Shown: positions 1 to 8,637 of the stretch, in pieces
How the letters are laid out: each line of letters opens with the position of its first letter
How positions within the stretch are numbered: the first letter of the stretch is position 1
Origin: CAYSSJ01 sp964433675
GTDB taxonomy: Bacteria; Cloacimonadota; Cloacimonadia; Cloacimonadales; TCS61
Assembly (NCBI GenBank): GCA_964433675.1
Contig: CAYSSJ010000015.1
Location: 1-62,264, forward strand
Length of the DNA: 62,264 bases
Direction: 5' to 3'
Program-made: the position numbers and the translations under genes
The notes under the pieces: model-generated
Databases searched by the model: none
Told to the model about the DNA's origin: nothing
The model's input: the letters and a program-made list of their open reading frames with translations, nothing else

Positions 1-780
1 AATGTCCGTGCAATCGCCATAGACGAAGATAACATAAAATGGATTGGTACAAGTGATGGTCTTGCCCGTTTTGACGGTACGGACTGGACGGTGTATAATT
101 CAGGCAACTCGGGACTGCCGGATAATTATGTCCATGCAATCGCCATAGACGAAGATAACATAAAGTGGATTGGTACAAGTGGTGGTCTTGCCCGGTTTGA
201 CGGTACGGACTGGACAGTGTATGATACCGGAAACTCCGGCTTGCCGAGAAATTATGTCTATTCAATCGCCATAGATGAAAATAATATCAAGTGGATTGGT
301 ACATGGATGGGTGGTCTTGCTCGCTTTGACGGTACGGACTGGACGGTGTATAATACTGGAAACTCCGGCTTGCCGAGAAATTATATCTATTCAATAGTCA
401 TAGATGAAGATTTAAACAAGTGGATTGGCACAGTTGGTGGTATTGGAGTTTATAATCAAGGTGGCATTGTAACTGGCGATCAATATATTGTCGAAGTGCC
501 TGAATCTTATATCCTCCAACAAAACTACCCCAACCCCTTCAACCCTGAGACAACGATAGAGTTCTCACTATCCCAATCCGGGATTGTTACTATCGATATC
601 TTCAATATACGCGGTCAGAAGGTGAGAACGCTGGTAAACTCAGAATATGCAGCCGGAGAGCACAGCATTGTCTGGGATGGTAGGGATAAACAAGGCAGAG
701 AAGTAGCCGGTGGTGTTTATCTCTATCAGCTTAGCAGTGGCGAGCATATAGAGAGGAAAAAGATGTTGTTGTTGAAATAG
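1..780 (+). CDS. Secreted beta-propeller protein with sorting tail (5' partial)
   Basis: The frame is open from base 1, so the true start lies left of the window. The visible part holds four repeats of about 42 residues with the pattern AIDEDNIKWIGT..GGLARFDGTDWTVY, which match two-component-regulator-propeller (Reg_prop) blades. The repeats begin near bases 4, 130, 256 and 385. A linker follows, then a C-terminal domain of about 80 residues with NYPNPFNPETTI, FNIRGQKVRTLV, WDGRDKQGREVAGGVYLYQL and a terminal KKMLLLK. That is the FlgD-like/T9SS-type sorting tail, so the protein is probably exported and surface-attached or released. There is no enzymatic motif; its role is unknown. The DNA repeats are nearly identical, so blade number may vary between strains. 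Confidence 0.85.
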   Translation, partial: NVRAIAIDEDNIKWIGTSDGLARFDGTDWTVYNSGNSGLPDNYVHAIAIDEDNIKWIGTSGGLARFDGTDWTVYDTGNSGLPRNYVYSIAIDENNIKWIGTWMGGLARFDGTDWTVYNTGNSGLPRNYIYSIVIDEDLNKWIGTVGGIGVYNQGGIVTGDQYIVEVPESYILQQNYPNPFNPETTIEFSLSQSGIVTIDIFNIRGQKVRTLVNSEYAAGEHSIVWDGRDKQGREVAGGVYLYQLSSGEHIERKKMLLLK

Positions 781-809
781 TGACATTTGGCACACTGGTA
801 AGTGATGAT

Positions 810-1643
810 ATGAGTTTGAAATTGATTTTATCTAGTATAATTGTACTTTTTAGTTTGTATTCAGGAGAAACTACTACTATCGAGCATGATAGTTTGAAAT
901 TTTTTGTCGGGGAATTGGAGATAATTGAAAAAATGTATAGAGAGAATCGCTCATACACCCGCGATTATAAGATTACAACTGATGATTTCACAATGGTTTT
1001 GTTTAAACCCAGAGAGTATGAGCCAAATTATCGGGATTCTCTACCCAAACCGTCCTATCAGAGAATTGAGAAGAATGAAATAAGACGAACTATTTATATG
1101 GGTTTGCCCTACCAGGACAAATACCTTGAGAAAAGGATTCTATATTTTGATGAACATGATATAATACTCACTCTATTACACCACATAAGGGGGTTTGAGA
1201 ATATATATTATGCTGTTTGCTTCTGGGAAATTGACGGTGAGAAACTTAATCTCATCCATATTGTGGATAGACCGTTAATTATTGGTATTGGTCGTATAAA
1301 CATCATAGATTGTATCGAATTGGAAAACAACAGCTATGCTTTAATATTGCATTCCCTTGGTGCTGATGGAGGTTATTTTTGGGGAAACTACTCTATACAT
1401 CATTTTTCGATTGGAGAATATGACCAATTTCGCGAGATATACAAGGCTGAATATGGAGGTGGTCCAAAAGAACACACTAAGATCGAACATTTCAATATCA
1501 ATTATTCGGATAAGAACAATCCTATTGTTGAAATGGGTAAGGTTTACTATAAATCGGAATCAGAGCAAGCATTTCCAACTGACCATAAAGTAGTCGGTTA
1601 TGAGAAATTTGCGATTGATATAAAAGAGTTGTTAAAGGAATAG
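810..1643 (+). CDS. Secreted protein of unknown function
   Basis: This protein of 277 residues belongs to no family I recognise. I chose ATG 810 because it begins directly with a signal peptide (MSLKLILSSIIVLFSLYSG). A GTG at 780 would overlap the previous stop and add ten unlikely residues. The mature part is rich in charged and aromatic residues (for example IYYAVCFWEIDG and GGYFWGNYSIHHF) and has no membrane segment, lipobox or cysteine pattern. It follows the propeller gene by 29 bases. Those bases carry a sequence also found after another sorting-tail gene at 21761-21789. It may be periplasmic; no function can be assigned. Confidence 0.65.
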   Translation: MSLKLILSSIIVLFSLYSGETTTIEHDSLKFFVGELEIIEKMYRENRSYTRDYKITTDDFTMVLFKPREYEPNYRDSLPKPSYQRIEKNEIRRTIYMGLPYQDKYLEKRILYFDEHDIILTLLHHIRGFENIYYAVCFWEIDGEKLNLIHIVDRPLIIGIGRINIIDCIELENNSYALILHSLGADGGYFWGNYSIHHFSIGEYDQFREIYKAEYGGGPKEHTKIEHFNINYSDKNNPIVEMGKVYYKSESEQAFPTDHKVVGYEKFAIDIKELLKE

Positions 1644-1710
1644 CGATAATTTTACTTTTTTGCTTTACAGATAAATATGTCATATAAATCTAGTAGCAAG
1701 GAGGTTGGTT

Positions 1711-1776
1711 GTGGATAGATATGAGCTGAAAAAGCCGAATAACTCTGCTAACGAATTGAAAAGGTACACATTATGA
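1711..1776 (+). CDS. Possible 21-codon leader ORF coupled to the next gene
   Basis: An AAGGAGG at 1698-1704 sits six bases before GTG 1711, the best ribosome-binding site in this part of the window. The frame encodes 21 residues (start MDRYELKKPNN, end LKRYTL) and stops at TGA 1774-1776, which overlaps ATG 1773 of the NlpE-like gene as ATGA. The site ahead of ATG 1773 (GAAAAGG) is weaker. The layout suggests translational coupling: ribosomes load at the strong site, read the short ORF and re-initiate. The peptide is hydrophilic and shows no attenuator-type codon runs. It could also be a chance frame, with the Shine-Dalgarno serving something else. Confidence 0.4.
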   Translation: MDRYELKKPNNSANELKRYTL

Positions 1777-2180
1777 GACTCACTCTATTCTGCCTTGTAC
1801 TACTGCTAATATTTTCTGCAATTATCAATGCTGAAAAACCACCGGATATGCATACCAGCCGGATCTCATTGGATTGGCAGGGCACCTACCTTGGCATATT
1901 GCCTACAGCCGGTGGGGGAGGGATGGAAACTAAAATAACACTCTCCGAAGATTGTTCATACACTATGCAAACCAAATATCTTGATAAAGAGGATAGCGTT
2001 TCTGCCCGCAAGGGAAAGTTCGTTTGGGATGAAAAAGGTTCAAAGATCACTTTGCAGAATATAATTTCGTCACCTTCTCAATATTTAGTGGGTGAAAATA
2101 TGCTCATCCAACTCGATATGGATGGGAATAGGATCACAGGCGAATTAGAAGAACATTATATACTGAGAAAAATTGAGTAG
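1773..2180 (+). CDS. NlpE-like periplasmic protein
   Basis: The 135-residue product has a signal peptide (MRLTLFCLVLLLIFSAIINA) with no lipobox cysteine, so cleavage by signal peptidase I is expected. The rest fits the NlpE N-terminal domain: GTYLGILP near residue 36, TKITLSEDCSYTM, a GKFVWDEKGSKITL strand, then QLDMDGNRITGELEEHYILRK. NlpE is an envelope-stress sensor lipoprotein in Enterobacteria. The CxxC normally found after GxLP is replaced here by glycines (TAGGGG), so neither lipidation nor NlpE-type disulfide sensing is possible in the usual way. It lies 58 bases before the Lol-like ABC genes and may be a client or accessory factor of that system. Confidence 0.65.
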   Translation: MRLTLFCLVLLLIFSAIINAEKPPDMHTSRISLDWQGTYLGILPTAGGGGMETKITLSEDCSYTMQTKYLDKEDSVSARKGKFVWDEKGSKITLQNIISSPSQYLVGENMLIQLDMDGNRITGELEEHYILRKIE

Positions 2181-2238
2181 GGGATGGGGAACAGATGCAA
2201 CAAAATTTAAATTACTAAGACTATAAGGAGTTTTCACG

Positions 2239-2928
2239 ATGCCATTGTTAGAGTTGCAAGCAGTAAAAAAAATCTATTATCAGGGAAAGATAGAAGTGCC
2301 GGCTCTGCGGGGGATAGATATTACTGTAGAGAGAGGGGAATTCAGTTCCGTATTCGGTCCTTCCGGCTCGGGCAAGACAACGCTTCTCAATCTTATCGGT
2401 GCTCTTGATAAGCCGACCGGCGGTACAGTTAACTTCGACGGTAGAACCATCAATGATATGAACAAAAATGAATTGGCTCTTCTTAGAAGATATCATGTTG
2501 GTTTCATCTTCCAGAGCTACAATCTCATCCCTGTGCTTACAGCATTCGAGAATGTGGAATTTGCCCTCAAAATAGCTCATAAAGGAGATGATAAGTCAAC
2601 CAGAGATAAGGTGATGGATATATTGGCATTGGTGGAATTGCAAGGTTTGGAAAAGAGACGACCAAATGAACTATCAGGTGGTCAGAAACAGCGGGTTGCT
2701 ATTGCCAGAGCTTTGGTAAAAGAGCCGAAACTGGTTTTGGCAGATGAACCGACAGCCAACCTGGATACTGATACCAGTGCCGGTATTCTGGAGATTATGT
2801 ATAAGATGAACAAAGAGCTGGGAACCACTTTTATCTTCTCTACGCACGATCCCATGGTGATGGGATATGCGCGCCGATTGATAGAGATCCGTGACGGGCG
2901 TGTTTCCAAAGATGAGCAGAGGAGCTGA
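2239..2928 (+). CDS. LolD/MacB-type ABC transporter ATPase
   Basis: The 229-residue ATPase belongs to the LolD/FtsE/MacB class. It has Walker A GPSGSGKTT at residues 40-48, a Q-loop (FIFQSYNLIP, about 89-98), signature LSGGQ at 145-149 followed by QRVAIARAL, Walker B LVLADEPT at 165-172, and an H-loop STHD. Length is normal for the family. AAGGAG at 2226-2231 precedes ATG 2239. It is followed after two bases by two FtsX-like permeases, so the complex is probably a heterodimeric permease with an ATPase dimer. Such transporters do not import or export across the membrane classically; they extract lipoproteins or pass force to the periplasm. Substrate is unknown; the LolA-like gene downstream favours lipoprotein release. 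Confidence 0.9.
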   Translation: MPLLELQAVKKIYYQGKIEVPALRGIDITVERGEFSSVFGPSGSGKTTLLNLIGALDKPTGGTVNFDGRTINDMNKNELALLRRYHVGFIFQSYNLIPVLTAFENVEFALKIAHKGDDKSTRDKVMDILALVELQGLEKRRPNELSGGQKQRVAIARALVKEPKLVLADEPTANLDTDTSAGILEIMYKMNKELGTTFIFSTHDPMVMGYARRLIEIRDGRVSKDEQRS

Positions 2929-2930
2929 GC

Positions 2931-4172
2931 GTGTATCTTCTCAAGATAGCATTTAGAAACCTGTTCAGAAGAAAATGGCGGACTATTACAACCGCCGGTA
3001 TTCTAGCAATCGCTATCATAATCTTTCTATGGATGGATGCTCTGCTGGTTGGCATTGAAAACATGTCTTTTGACAATATTATTAATCTGGAGAGTGGACA
3101 TATTCAGATCGGGAGAACCGACTACTTTGCCGAACCTTATGAAGATACGTTGGATAAATTATTCAAACCGACCGAAGAACACCTTGCTACACTTGATAAA
3201 TCTGAAGTTATAACCGGTTTTACACCGATTCTTGACTTTCCTGCTATCATCAATAATGGCGCAGACGAATTCCCTATACAAGTTCGTGCTATTGATCCCC
3301 AAAGCTATAATGAGGTGTTTATAAACCAAGATTTTATCGTTGCAGGCGAATTTGTAAAATCTAACGATGGTGGGTTGGTGATAGGTAATCAATTGGCAGA
3401 ATTGCTCGAATTCAAAGTCGGCGACTATTTCACTATCCTATTTAGAGATAAACAAGGTTGGTTCAACACCATAGATGGCGAGATCATCGGTATCATGCGC
3501 AGTCCGCATCCGGAGATGAATCTGAATACTGTCTTCATAGCGCAGGATAATGTCTATACACCGTTGGGATTGGAAAGTAGAACAATCAGCCATATAGCTC
3601 TCAGAATCGAAGATAGAGAAATAGCGCAGCATTATGCTGCTCAGCTGTCTGAAGATATTGCAGATAAAGAGCTGACAGTACGAACTTGGCAGGAATCTGC
3701 GAAGATGGTGATGGCTATGCGTGAAGCCGGACAACTCGAAAATATAGTATTACTCGGTTTGATACTTTTGATAGGAGCAGTGGGAATCATAAATGTGGTC
3801 ATCTTATCTGCATTAGAGAGGATGGAAGAGATCGGTATGATGAAAGCGCTCGGTCTCTTGGAACGTAGCATTGTGAAGGTGTTTGCTCTGGAGGCAGTTG
3901 GGATCGGGATTATCGGGGGTTTACTCGGTTGCGGCTTGGGAGCGGTTGTAATAGCTTTTTTCAATAAATACGGTATCAGTTTAGCCACATTTGGTATGAG
4001 TGAAGAACTACATTACGGCATCCCTATAGTTGATAGGCTTTACGGAGCTTGGAATCCGCCTGCTTTTCTGCTGATATTCTTTTTTGGTGTTGTTGTAGCA
4101 CTATTAGCCAGCATTTTACCGGCGAGAAATGCAGCTCGAAAAGATCCGGTCAAAACCATTTATCATAGATAG
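2931..4172 (+). CDS. FtsX/LolE-like ABC permease
   Basis: The 413-residue permease starts at GTG 2931, with AGGAG ten bases upstream inside the ATPase gene end. Its topology is typical of MacB/LolCE: TM1 at about residues 16-40 after AFRNLFRRKWR, a periplasmic domain of about 230 residues (MacB_PCD type), then three C-terminal membrane segments (about 270-295, 317-342, 375-400) with the conserved ALERMEEIGMMKALG segment after TM2 and ARNAARKDPVKTI at the end. It pairs with the next gene to form the membrane part of the transporter. The two permeases are clearly paralogous but diverged. I cannot tell LolC from LolE roles. Confidence 0.87.
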   Translation: MYLLKIAFRNLFRRKWRTITTAGILAIAIIIFLWMDALLVGIENMSFDNIINLESGHIQIGRTDYFAEPYEDTLDKLFKPTEEHLATLDKSEVITGFTPILDFPAIINNGADEFPIQVRAIDPQSYNEVFINQDFIVAGEFVKSNDGGLVIGNQLAELLEFKVGDYFTILFRDKQGWFNTIDGEIIGIMRSPHPEMNLNTVFIAQDNVYTPLGLESRTISHIALRIEDREIAQHYAAQLSEDIADKELTVRTWQESAKMVMAMREAGQLENIVLLGLILLIGAVGIINVVILSALERMEEIGMMKALGLLERSIVKVFALEAVGIGIIGGLLGCGLGAVVIAFFNKYGISLATFGMSEELHYGIPIVDRLYGAWNPPAFLLIFFFGVVVALLASILPARNAARKDPVKTIYHR

Positions 4173-4179
4173 GTAGTTT

Positions 4180-5439
4180 ATGAAGTATCTGACAAAAATA
4201 GCAATCAGAAATCTCAGTCGCAACTGGCATCGCAGCTTGATAGCTGTATTAGCAATAGCAGCGGCAGTGATGATAGTCGTATTTGCGCGTGGATTCCTTT
4301 TGGGATTCACCGAGGCTACTTTCAAAATCTATATTGATAATTTTTCCGGACATGTAAAACTGATCTCACCAGGATACCAAAACCGCGAGATGCTACTCAC
4401 TTTGAATCATCCGATAGATGGCATAGATGGGGAAGGCTTGGCTACAATGATTTCCCAATTGCAAGAGATAGAAACGGTGGAACACGTTTTACCCAGACTG
4501 AAATTCGCCGCTATGATCAGCTTGGAGGATAAGCTCTTCCGAATGGTGGGAATTGGTGTAGATCCCACTGCTGAGCAGACCTACGGAGCTCTGCCGGAAG
4601 ATATCAAAGAGGGGAGGATGGTAGAAACTAGCGGTGAAATTGTGGTGGGCAGAGGACTTTTACAAGAACTAAAAGCAGATATCGGCGATCGCTTCACCTT
4701 CCTTTTCTCCGATGCTTACAACTCACTACAAGCAAGGACGTTTACTATCGTCGGAATCAGAGATACGGGTTTGGAGCAGTTGGATGAAAATACTTTTTTT
4801 GTGAATCTCTCTGAGGTTCAGGATATGCTCTATATGGAAGATGAGGCTACCGAACTTATGATTTTTACAAATTCCTATCGAGAAGCGGATGTTTTGGCTG
4901 ATGATATCCAAAATTTCCTCCAAGAAAACAATGTTTCCGAAAAATATACAGTTTTCACTTGGGATAAAGCAGATCCATTTATAGAGTATTTCAATGCTGC
5001 TATCGGCATTTACGATTTTATCTATGTTTTCTTTATTCTACTCGGATGTATCGTAGTTATCAATACGATGATAATGATAATTCGTGAGCGTACTAACGAG
5101 ATCGGTATGATGGCAGCTTTGGGACTAAAGAGAAGTGATATCATCAAGCTTTTCACCACAGAAGGAGCTCTGATAGGGATTATCGGAAGCTTACTGGGTG
5201 CGCTTATAGGCGGAGTAGTTACTTATTATCTCTCCATAGTCGGATTGGATTACTATAGCGAACTGGTTGGTGATATGGGTGATATCATCATGGTGCCGGT
5301 AGTGTATCCGGTCTTCAATCTGCAAAACTTGCTTTTCAGTTTCGCCTTAGGTGCAGTGATAACCATCTTAGCTTGTCTCATGCCGGCGCGAAAAGCAGCG
5401 CTTTTGGAACCGGTACAAGCTTTGCACAAAGATGTATGA
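4180..5439 (+). CDS. FtsX/LolC-like ABC permease
   Basis: The second permease of the pair has 419 residues and starts seven bases after its neighbour. It begins with AIRNLSRNWHRSLIAVLAIAA, a membrane segment, and has a periplasmic domain rich in acidic residues. Three C-terminal membrane segments follow, with the conserved RTNEIGMMAALGLKRSDI coupling stretch at about residue 305 and ARKAALLEPVQALHKD at the end. As in other LolCDE-type systems, the N-terminal TM, large periplasmic loop and three TM arrangement is seen. Its order after a LolD-like ATPase and before a LolA-like chaperone supports an envelope lipoprotein or lipid trafficking role. A MacB-type exporter is the main alternative, but no adaptor (MacA) gene is present. 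Confidence 0.87.
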   Translation: MKYLTKIAIRNLSRNWHRSLIAVLAIAAAVMIVVFARGFLLGFTEATFKIYIDNFSGHVKLISPGYQNREMLLTLNHPIDGIDGEGLATMISQLQEIETVEHVLPRLKFAAMISLEDKLFRMVGIGVDPTAEQTYGALPEDIKEGRMVETSGEIVVGRGLLQELKADIGDRFTFLFSDAYNSLQARTFTIVGIRDTGLEQLDENTFFVNLSEVQDMLYMEDEATELMIFTNSYREADVLADDIQNFLQENNVSEKYTVFTWDKADPFIEYFNAAIGIYDFIYVFFILLGCIVVINTMIMIIRERTNEIGMMAALGLKRSDIIKLFTTEGALIGIIGSLLGALIGGVVTYYLSIVGLDYYSELVGDMGDIIMVPVVYPVFNLQNLLFSFALGAVITILACLMPARKAALLEPVQALHKDV

Positions 5440-5467
5440 TAATTGATTAGAATCTAATGGGGGAGAT

Positions 5468-6208
5468 ATGAATTATAGAATGATGATTGCAATAATTTTG
5501 CTGATCTGTTTATCCTTACCAAGTCTTCTTTACTCACTCACAGCCGAAGAGATTATGGATCGGCGAGATGAGAATGAACATATTTATTCGGGTAGGATAG
5601 AATCGGAAATGATCATCATCAAAGGGAGCAGGGAGACTACTAAACAGATGATTAGTTATGTCAGTGGTGAAGATGGTCTTACTGAGTTTACCAATCCGCG
5701 CGATAGAGGCACAAAATATCTCAAATTGGGAGATGAGCTCTGGATGTATTTTCCCGATGCGGAAGATCTGGTGCGAATTTCAGGACATATGCTCCGGCAG
5801 GGTATGATGGGTAGTGATTTCTCGTATCAGGATATGATGGAGTGGGAAAAGCTTACCGATCTGTATAACTTTGATCTTGTGGGTGAAGACACACTCGATG
5901 GGAGAGCGGTATATGTCTTGGAAGGTATCGCCAAAGAGGGAAAAGATGTATCATATTACAAAAGAAAGGTATGGATAGATAAACAGCGCTTCATTGGTAT
6001 CAAAGAAGAGCTCTACACCAGAGGAGGGAGACTTCTGAAAGTGGCAGAAGTGACAGAAATCGAAGAATTTAACGGTCGCTGGTTTCCTACCGAAATCGTT
6101 ATGAACGATCAGTTGATAAGAGATAGCCGTACTATATTTCGAATCAAGAAGCTCGAGTTTGATTATCAAATTCCCGAAGATAAGCTTTCTTTAGAAGCGA
6201 TGCGGTAA
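5468..6208 (+). CDS. LolA-like outer-membrane lipoprotein-sorting protein
   Basis: The protein has 246 residues and a signal peptide (MMIAIILLICLSLPSLLYSL). The mature part fits the LolA-like family (COG2834/PF17131): TAEEIMDRRDENEHIYSG at the start, then DRGTKYLKLGDELWMYFPDAEDLVRISGHMLRQGMMGSDFSYQDMM, the highly recognisable block of this family, then VLEGIAKEGKDVSYYKRKVWID and WFPTEIVMND. These proteins have the LolA/LolB half-barrel that carries a lipid chain across the periplasm. The gene lies 28 bases after the permease pair, so the three proteins probably work together. Family members are often found beside transporters of the MmpL or ABC type; true LolA activity is unproven. Confidence 0.87.
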   Translation: MNYRMMIAIILLICLSLPSLLYSLTAEEIMDRRDENEHIYSGRIESEMIIIKGSRETTKQMISYVSGEDGLTEFTNPRDRGTKYLKLGDELWMYFPDAEDLVRISGHMLRQGMMGSDFSYQDMMEWEKLTDLYNFDLVGEDTLDGRAVYVLEGIAKEGKDVSYYKRKVWIDKQRFIGIKEELYTRGGRLLKVAEVTEIEEFNGRWFPTEIVMNDQLIRDSRTIFRIKKLEFDYQIPEDKLSLEAMR

Positions 6209-6225
6209 AGCTGGTAGGTGGTATT

Positions 6226-7356
6226 GTGATAATTTGTAAAAGAAAACTGATTTTATTGTGCTGTACTTTAGTGCCGATTCTGTTCGGGGGTATTTTAGAA
6301 ATCCAAGCGCTCGAATTAGGCGGTAATATGGAGATGAATAGTGGATTGAACTATCCGCTAGCTGATAAGGTGCTGGCTACCTATTATGGTTATGGAGAAT
6401 TGGAGTTGTTTCTACCTACTACAGATAAGAACGAACCGAGATTAGTTTTACAGGGTTTGCTTGCCAGCAACGGTGATTCCCGACTAGGGATCAAATATAT
6501 GTATCTGAGACGTAAACAGAATTGGGGAAATATAACCATCGGACGACAACCCATATCTTGGGCTTATGGATCACTTATCAATCCACTCGATTTCGGTTTT
6601 GGCATAGATGATTTGGCTATGCAAACTATTACACCGGGTGCTGATGGACTAAGTTTTTTCCGTCCGTTCGGTAACCGAAAAAGCATGCAGTTTGTTTTAT
6701 CTTGGCGTCATGCCCACACTGCCGAGCCCATTAAACTTGATCTAGGAGCTAGGTTACGCATGCCTCGCCAGGGATATGATCTCAGTCTGAATTTGGCTCA
6801 TCAACACTATATTCTCGGTACAAGCGAAGATGAGTTATTCAGATCCGGACTCACTTATAGTAGTGATTTGAATAAACTGGGCATTTATGGTGCGTTAGGG
6901 TATAATAGGTTATTGCAATCAGGAGAAGAAGATCTGGTCGTTCAGATCGGTTTTGATCATAGTTGGATGATGGGCAGATATGAGAGGAAGATGGCGTTTT
7001 TACAAGTGGAATATCTCAGATTTGTCTTCGATAATCTCAATTTGAGTACCTTAGCAGCATTAAGTTCACCTTTAGATGCCGGTGATTCCGGTATGAGTCC
7101 TGGTTTTGCTGCTATAAACAGCATGATGCAAGCTAATGATCTTCTGATTATCAATCTGAATATACAGTTGGATAGTTTTACCAGTCTTGGATCAGCTTTT
7201 ATGTTGGAAACATCCGATTTAAACATAATCCTAACACCATATTATCTGGTAGATTTGGGAGGTGAACTGGAGCTAAGGTTAGATGCGTCATTGATGCTGG
7301 ACGAAGATCAAGAGTTATCTACTGGAGCTTTTGCGGGGATTACTTATTATTTTTAA
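6226..7356 (+). CDS. Probable outer-membrane beta-barrel protein
   Basis: The 376-residue product starts at GTG 6226, 17 bases after the LolA-like gene. It has a cleavable signal peptide (KLILLCCTLVPILFGGILEIQA), alternating polar/hydrophobic strands throughout and a C-terminal phenylalanine (AGITYYF), the usual end of an outer-membrane barrel. Segments such as YMYLRRKQNWGNITIGRQPISWAYG and INPLDF resemble barrel proteins that accompany LolA-like and exporter genes. As the last gene of the operon it may be the outer-membrane partner or client of the Lol-like system. No exact family can be named with certainty. Confidence 0.7.
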   Translation: MIICKRKLILLCCTLVPILFGGILEIQALELGGNMEMNSGLNYPLADKVLATYYGYGELELFLPTTDKNEPRLVLQGLLASNGDSRLGIKYMYLRRKQNWGNITIGRQPISWAYGSLINPLDFGFGIDDLAMQTITPGADGLSFFRPFGNRKSMQFVLSWRHAHTAEPIKLDLGARLRMPRQGYDLSLNLAHQHYILGTSEDELFRSGLTYSSDLNKLGIYGALGYNRLLQSGEEDLVVQIGFDHSWMMGRYERKMAFLQVEYLRFVFDNLNLSTLAALSSPLDAGDSGMSPGFAAINSMMQANDLLIINLNIQLDSFTSLGSAFMLETSDLNIILTPYYLVDLGGELELRLDASLMLDEDQELSTGAFAGITYYF

Positions 7357-7361
7357 GAAAT

Positions 7362-7396
7362 AAAAAGCCCATCCCGACATATTCAGAATGGGCTTG
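7362..7396 (-). terminator. Intrinsic terminator after clpX
   Basis: AAGCCCATCC (7365-7374) pairs with GAATGGGCTT (7386-7395) with one mismatch or wobble. Read on the minus strand the stem is followed by CTTTTTATTT, so it ends the tig-clpP-clpX transcript. Its plus-strand tail is poor, so it serves the convergent barrel gene less well. Confidence 0.75.
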
Positions 7397-7404
7397 AGGG
7401 AGGT

Positions 7405-8637
7405 TTATGCGCTTTTAATTCTACTATTCTCCGAATCATATAAGATAGGATCATCTTTACCTAATACTACATCACGAGAGATGATACAGTCCTTGATCTT
7501 GGACATACTGGGAAGTTTGTACATTATTTCATTCATGAATTTTTCCATGATCGCCCTCAGTCCGCGAGCTCCTATCTTCTGATCTACCGCAATAGCAGCT
7601 ATCTCTTTCAATGCATCTTTTTCGAATTGCACCTTTACACCCTCGATCTCAAAAAGCTTCTCATACTGCTTGCAGAGGGCATTTTTTGGTTGGGTCAAAA
7701 TTTTCACCAAAGCTGATACATCCAACTCATGCAACCAGCTAATTATGGGCATTCGCCCGACAAGTTCGGGGATCAGCCCATATCTGATAAGATCGTTGGG
7801 AATGATTTTGGAGAAGATATCTTGATCTTCTTTGTTATCTCCGATCTCTGCATCGAACCCGATATTTTTTTGTTTGACTCTTTTTTGGATGACTTTCTCC
7901 AGCCCGAAGAAAGCACCGCCGGCAATGAAAAGGATATTTTTAGTATCTATCTCGATGAAATCCTGATGCGGATGTTTTCTTCCACCTTTGGGTGGTACAT
8001 TTACTTTTGCTCCTTCGAGAATCTTGAGCAACGCTTGCTGCACTCCTTCGCCGGATACATCGCGGGTGATGGAAGGTGTCTCTGATTTTCGAGATATTTT
8101 GTCTAACTCATCGATATAGATGATTCCCTTCTCCGCTTTATCTACATCATAGTTGGCATTTTGCAGCAATCTGACTAGAATATTCTCTACATCCTCGCCT
8201 ACATAACCTGCTTCTGTAAGTGTGGTTGCATCAGCGATCGCAAAAGGAACTTTGAGAAGGCGAGCGAGAGTCTGAGCTATGAGAGTTTTTCCACAACCGG
8301 TAGGTCCTATCATAAGGATGTTGCTCTTCTCGATCTCCACATCATCGGTGATCTTTTGCTTGAATATGCGTTTATAATGATTGTAAACTGCTACGGAGAT
8401 TATCTGTTTGGCTCTATCCTGACCGATCACATATTGATTGAGCATATCATGAATCTCTTTGGGAGTGGGGAGGACGAAATTATCCATCTCGAATTTCTGA
8501 TAATCTGATCTGATAATGGTAGAACACATCGAAACACAATCGTAGCAGATATTGCCGCTCAATCCTTTGATCAGATTGGTGGTTTCACCTTCCGGTCTGC
8601 CACAAAACGAGCATTTATTTGTTTCGGTTGGATTCAT
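7405..8637 (-). CDS. clpX: ATP-dependent Clp protease ATP-binding subunit ClpX
   Basis: ClpX is the AAA+ unfoldase that feeds substrates to ClpP. The 410-residue protein has the N-terminal C4 zinc-binding domain (CSFCGRP at residues 9-15 and CYDC at about 31-34), Walker A GPTGCGKT at about 113-120, Walker B IIYIDELDK, the pore loop GYVG, the RKSETPS-type sensor region, an IGF-like ClpP-binding loop (KQKNIGFDAE), and the C-terminal small domain with GARGLRAIMEK. The length is standard. The ATG at 8637 has an AAGGAG site and overlaps the clpP end by 23 bases, so the two are coupled. Confidence 0.97.
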   Translation of the reverse strand: MNPTETNKCSFCGRPEGETTNLIKGLSGNICYDCVSMCSTIIRSDYQKFEMDNFVLPTPKEIHDMLNQYVIGQDRAKQIISVAVYNHYKRIFKQKITDDVEIEKSNILMIGPTGCGKTLIAQTLARLLKVPFAIADATTLTEAGYVGEDVENILVRLLQNANYDVDKAEKGIIYIDELDKISRKSETPSITRDVSGEGVQQALLKILEGAKVNVPPKGGRKHPHQDFIEIDTKNILFIAGGAFFGLEKVIQKRVKQKNIGFDAEIGDNKEDQDIFSKIIPNDLIRYGLIPELVGRMPIISWLHELDVSALVKILTQPKNALCKQYEKLFEIEGVKVQFEKDALKEIAAIAVDQKIGARGLRAIMEKFMNEIMYKLPSMSKIKDCIISRDVVLGKDDPILYDSENSRIKSA

